A stretch of 15,061 bases of DNA from NCBI GenBank assembly GCA_021793635.1, contig JAJYSI010000027.1, positions 1 to 15,061 of the forward strand. The letters run 5' to 3'. A model generated the notes under the pieces. It was given only the letters and a program-made list of their open reading frames with translations. It was not told where the DNA came from and searched no databases. Below, piece by piece: positions 13,363-15,061 of this stretch. This stretch comes from Bacteroidota bacterium. Its GTDB lineage: Bacteria; Bacteroidota; Ignavibacteria; Ignavibacteriales; Ignavibacteriaceae. Position numbers and translations under genes: made by a program. Within the stretch, counting starts at the first letter, position 1; every line of letters begins with the position of its first letter.

Positions 13363-14136
13363 ATGAATAAAATTGCTGCTACTATAATTTTATTTTTGTT
13401 GATTAGTGCATCTGCTCTTTCGCAGGAGGAATCATCATTTTATGATGCACCTTTTGGCGGAGGCATTGGATATACTCCAGGCTGGATTTTCCCTCATGTA
13501 TATGGTGTTAATAATCAATTGAAGGGCTTCGGTGTACCTGATTTTCAAAAAACCGGTTTTTTCACTTCAGGTATTTCTGGATTTATTTATCTGGGAATAT
13601 TAAAAAATTTTAGAATAGGCGGTTCCGGGTTCAGCGGAAGTGTTTCGAGTTCAGGTAATTTTAATGAAATTCTGACAGGAGTAGACGGTGCTTCAAATAA
13701 AATTATTCGAATGAATACCGAAGCAGTTTTTTCTTTAAGCGGAGGCGGTGTTACAATCGAGTATACTTTGCCGTATGTTAGAAATTTCGGAATTTCTGTA
13801 GGCGCACTTATAGGAAGAGGAAGCCTTAGTATTGAACTTTATAAAAATGCCGGCGTAATAAACTGGCAGAATTACTGGAGTAATGCAGACTACCATTCAC
13901 CTTCAAACTTTAGCGGTACTCTTAAGGATGATTATTGGATTTTCACACCGATGCTGAATGTTGATATTCCGGCTTTCCATTTATTGTGCTTTAGAATTGG
14001 CGGCGGCTATCAAATTACCTTTGGAGATAAATGGACTTATGATAATAACCAGGATTTGATTGGTGCTCCGTCGTCTATTAACGGGAATAGTTTTTATGTC
14101 CAAGCGGGAATTTTAATAGGAATATTTTCTTTTTAG
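13363..14136 (+). CDS. Predicted small outer-membrane beta-barrel protein
   Basis: A 257-residue protein with a signal peptide (KIAATIILFLLISASALS, cut before about Q21). The mature part is rich in glycine, aromatics and alternating strands: GGGIGYTPGWIFPHVYG, FRIGGSGFSGSVSSSG, GGGVTIEYTLPYV, GISVGALIGRGSLSIELY, FRIGGGYQITFGDKW. It ends in a strand YVQAGILIGIFSF with a C-terminal Phe, the signal recognised by the barrel-assembly machinery. No catalytic motif is visible and I cannot name the family. ATG at 13363 is the first in-frame ATG. The rfbB start follows by seven bases, with the rfbB Shine-Dalgarno overlapping this gene's stop codon, so the two are co-transcribed; the functional link to sugar synthesis is not obvious. 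Confidence 0.75.
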   Translation: MNKIAATIILFLLISASALSQEESSFYDAPFGGGIGYTPGWIFPHVYGVNNQLKGFGVPDFQKTGFFTSGISGFIYLGILKNFRIGGSGFSGSVSSSGNFNEILTGVDGASNKIIRMNTEAVFSLSGGGVTIEYTLPYVRNFGISVGALIGRGSLSIELYKNAGVINWQNYWSNADYHSPSNFSGTLKDDYWIFTPMLNVDIPAFHLLCFRIGGGYQITFGDKWTYDNNQDLIGAPSSINGNSFYVQAGILIGIFSF

Positions 14137-14143
14137 GAGTTAG

Positions 14144-15061
14144 ATGAAAAATATTTTAGTTACCGGCGGTGCCGGATTTATTGGCGGCAATTTCATCAAT
14201 TTTATTTTACAAAAGAGAGATGATTACTTTATTGTAAACCTTGACAAGCTTACTTATGCAGGCAATCTGGAAAATTTAAAACCTTCCGAAGAAAAAAAGA
14301 GCTATCAGTTTGTTAAAGGAGACATAACTAACTCCGAGTTAGTTGATTTCATCTTTCAAAAATATAAGATAAAATACGTAATCAACTTTGCAGCAGAATC
14401 TCACGTTGATAGAAGCATTTTAGGCTCTGAAATATTTTATCAGACAAATGTAATTGGAACAAATGTCTTGCTTGAAACAGCCCGCAAATACGAAGTGGAA
14501 AAATTTTTACAAGTCTCCACTGATGAAGTTTACGGAAGTTTAGGCAATGAAGGATTATTCACCGAATCAACTCCGCTTTCCCCAAATAGTCCGTATTCAT
14601 CAAGCAAAGCCGCTGCAGATATGATGGCATTGGCATTTCATCATACTTTTGGAATGCCGGTTGTCGTAACAAGATGCTCAAACAATTATGGTCCGCTGCA
14701 GTTTCCGGAGAAGCTGATTCCTTTGATGATAATTAATTCATTAAACAATAAAAAGCTGCCGGTCTATGGAGACGGATTAAATGTTCGGGATTGGATTTAT
14801 GTAATCGATCATAACAATGCAATAGATTTGGTACTTGAAAAGGGAATGCCGGGAAATGTCTATAACATTGGCGCCAGCAATGAAATGCCAAATATTGAAA
14901 TTGTAAAATTAATTTTACGTCATCTAAAGAAGCCTGAAGATTTAATTCATTACGTAAAAGATCGTCCGGGGCATGATAGAAGATATGCGATCGATTCATC
15001 CAAAATAAAAAACGAGCTTGGGTGGAAGCCGGAGTATTCTTTTGATGAAGCAAAGATCGGA
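14144..15061 (+). CDS. rfbB: dTDP-glucose 4,6-dehydratase (3' end outside the window)
   Basis: This NAD-dependent enzyme converts dTDP-glucose to dTDP-4-keto-6-deoxyglucose, the second step toward dTDP-L-rhamnose and other deoxysugars for surface polysaccharides. The 306 codons visible run open to the window edge; the family is about 330-350 residues, so only a short C-terminus is missing. Motifs include the NAD-binding TGGAGFIGGNF (7-17), NLDKLTYAGN (32-41), AAESHVDRS (83-91), STDEVYGSLG (125-134) with Thr126, Asp127 and Glu128, YSSSK (151-155) with catalytic Tyr151 and Lys155, TRCSNNYGPLQFPEK (176-190), and DRPGHDRRYAID (273-284). The usual YVEDH reads YVIDH at 219-223. ATG at 14144 has AGGAG at 14135-14139. 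More dTDP-sugar or polysaccharide genes are expected downstream. Confidence 0.95.
   Translation, partial: MKNILVTGGAGFIGGNFINFILQKRDDYFIVNLDKLTYAGNLENLKPSEEKKSYQFVKGDITNSELVDFIFQKYKIKYVINFAAESHVDRSILGSEIFYQTNVIGTNVLLETARKYEVEKFLQVSTDEVYGSLGNEGLFTESTPLSPNSPYSSSKAAADMMALAFHHTFGMPVVVTRCSNNYGPLQFPEKLIPLMIINSLNNKKLPVYGDGLNVRDWIYVIDHNNAIDLVLEKGMPGNVYNIGASNEMPNIEIVKLILRHLKKPEDLIHYVKDRPGHDRRYAIDSSKIKNELGWKPEYSFDEAKIG

Noticed and set aside
14733..15053. Minus-strand open frame at the right edge
   Set aside because: It is antisense to rfbB, which is open from 14144 to the edge with all dehydratase motifs in frame.

Overview
The window is AT-rich chromosomal DNA with short intergenic gaps and almost all genes on the + strand. 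Gene content, protein flavour and promoter style point to the Bacteroidota/Chlorobiota (FCB) group, most likely an Ignavibacteria-like lineage. The assignment is an inference from: a pyrH-frr pair; a yicC-gmk-rpoZ-coaBC run; an Omp85 protein and secreted proteins with Bacteroidota-like signal peptides; frequent TTG/GTG starts with few strong Shine-Dalgarno sites; and two exact matches to the Bacteroidetes-type promoter TTTG-N19-TAnnTTTG, upstream of yicC and of the uracil-DNA glycosylase gene.

Layout. (1) 1-1486: pyrH (UMP kinase) and frr (ribosome recycling factor), closed by a clear intrinsic terminator. (2) 1541-4925: an envelope cluster of a membrane-anchored L,D-transpeptidase-like protein whose two catalytic residues appear replaced, an overlapping lipoprotein of unknown function, and a BamA/TamA-type Omp85 protein. 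(3) 4943-8043: a housekeeping run, yicC, gmk (guanylate kinase), rpoZ (RNA polymerase omega) and coaBC (CoA synthesis), behind a consensus-type promoter. (4) 8099-10387: a family 4 uracil-DNA glycosylase overlapping the replicative helicase gene dnaB, with a promoter so close to the start codon that the message may be leaderless. (5) 10418-13255: a more accessory stretch with a DUF1460 NlpC/P60-like cell-wall hydrolase, a small secreted NTF2-like protein, a Uma2-family nuclease on the - strand and, divergent from it, an unrecognised cysteine-cluster protein. (6) 13363-15061: a small predicted outer-membrane beta-barrel protein followed by rfbB (dTDP-glucose 4,6-dehydratase), which runs off the right edge.

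The most interesting item is the unrecognised protein at 12464-13255. It has a five-cysteine cluster (CX3CX2CX5CX6C) and a low-complexity tail ending in DDDLPF, which looks like the C-terminal docking peptide of single-stranded DNA-binding protein (SSB). It may be a metal-binding factor that joins the SSB interaction network, and it shares a divergent intergenic region with a PD-(D/E)XK nuclease of the Uma2 family. I see no tRNA, rRNA, CRISPR array, insertion sequence or integrase, and no gap above 300 bases without a gene.
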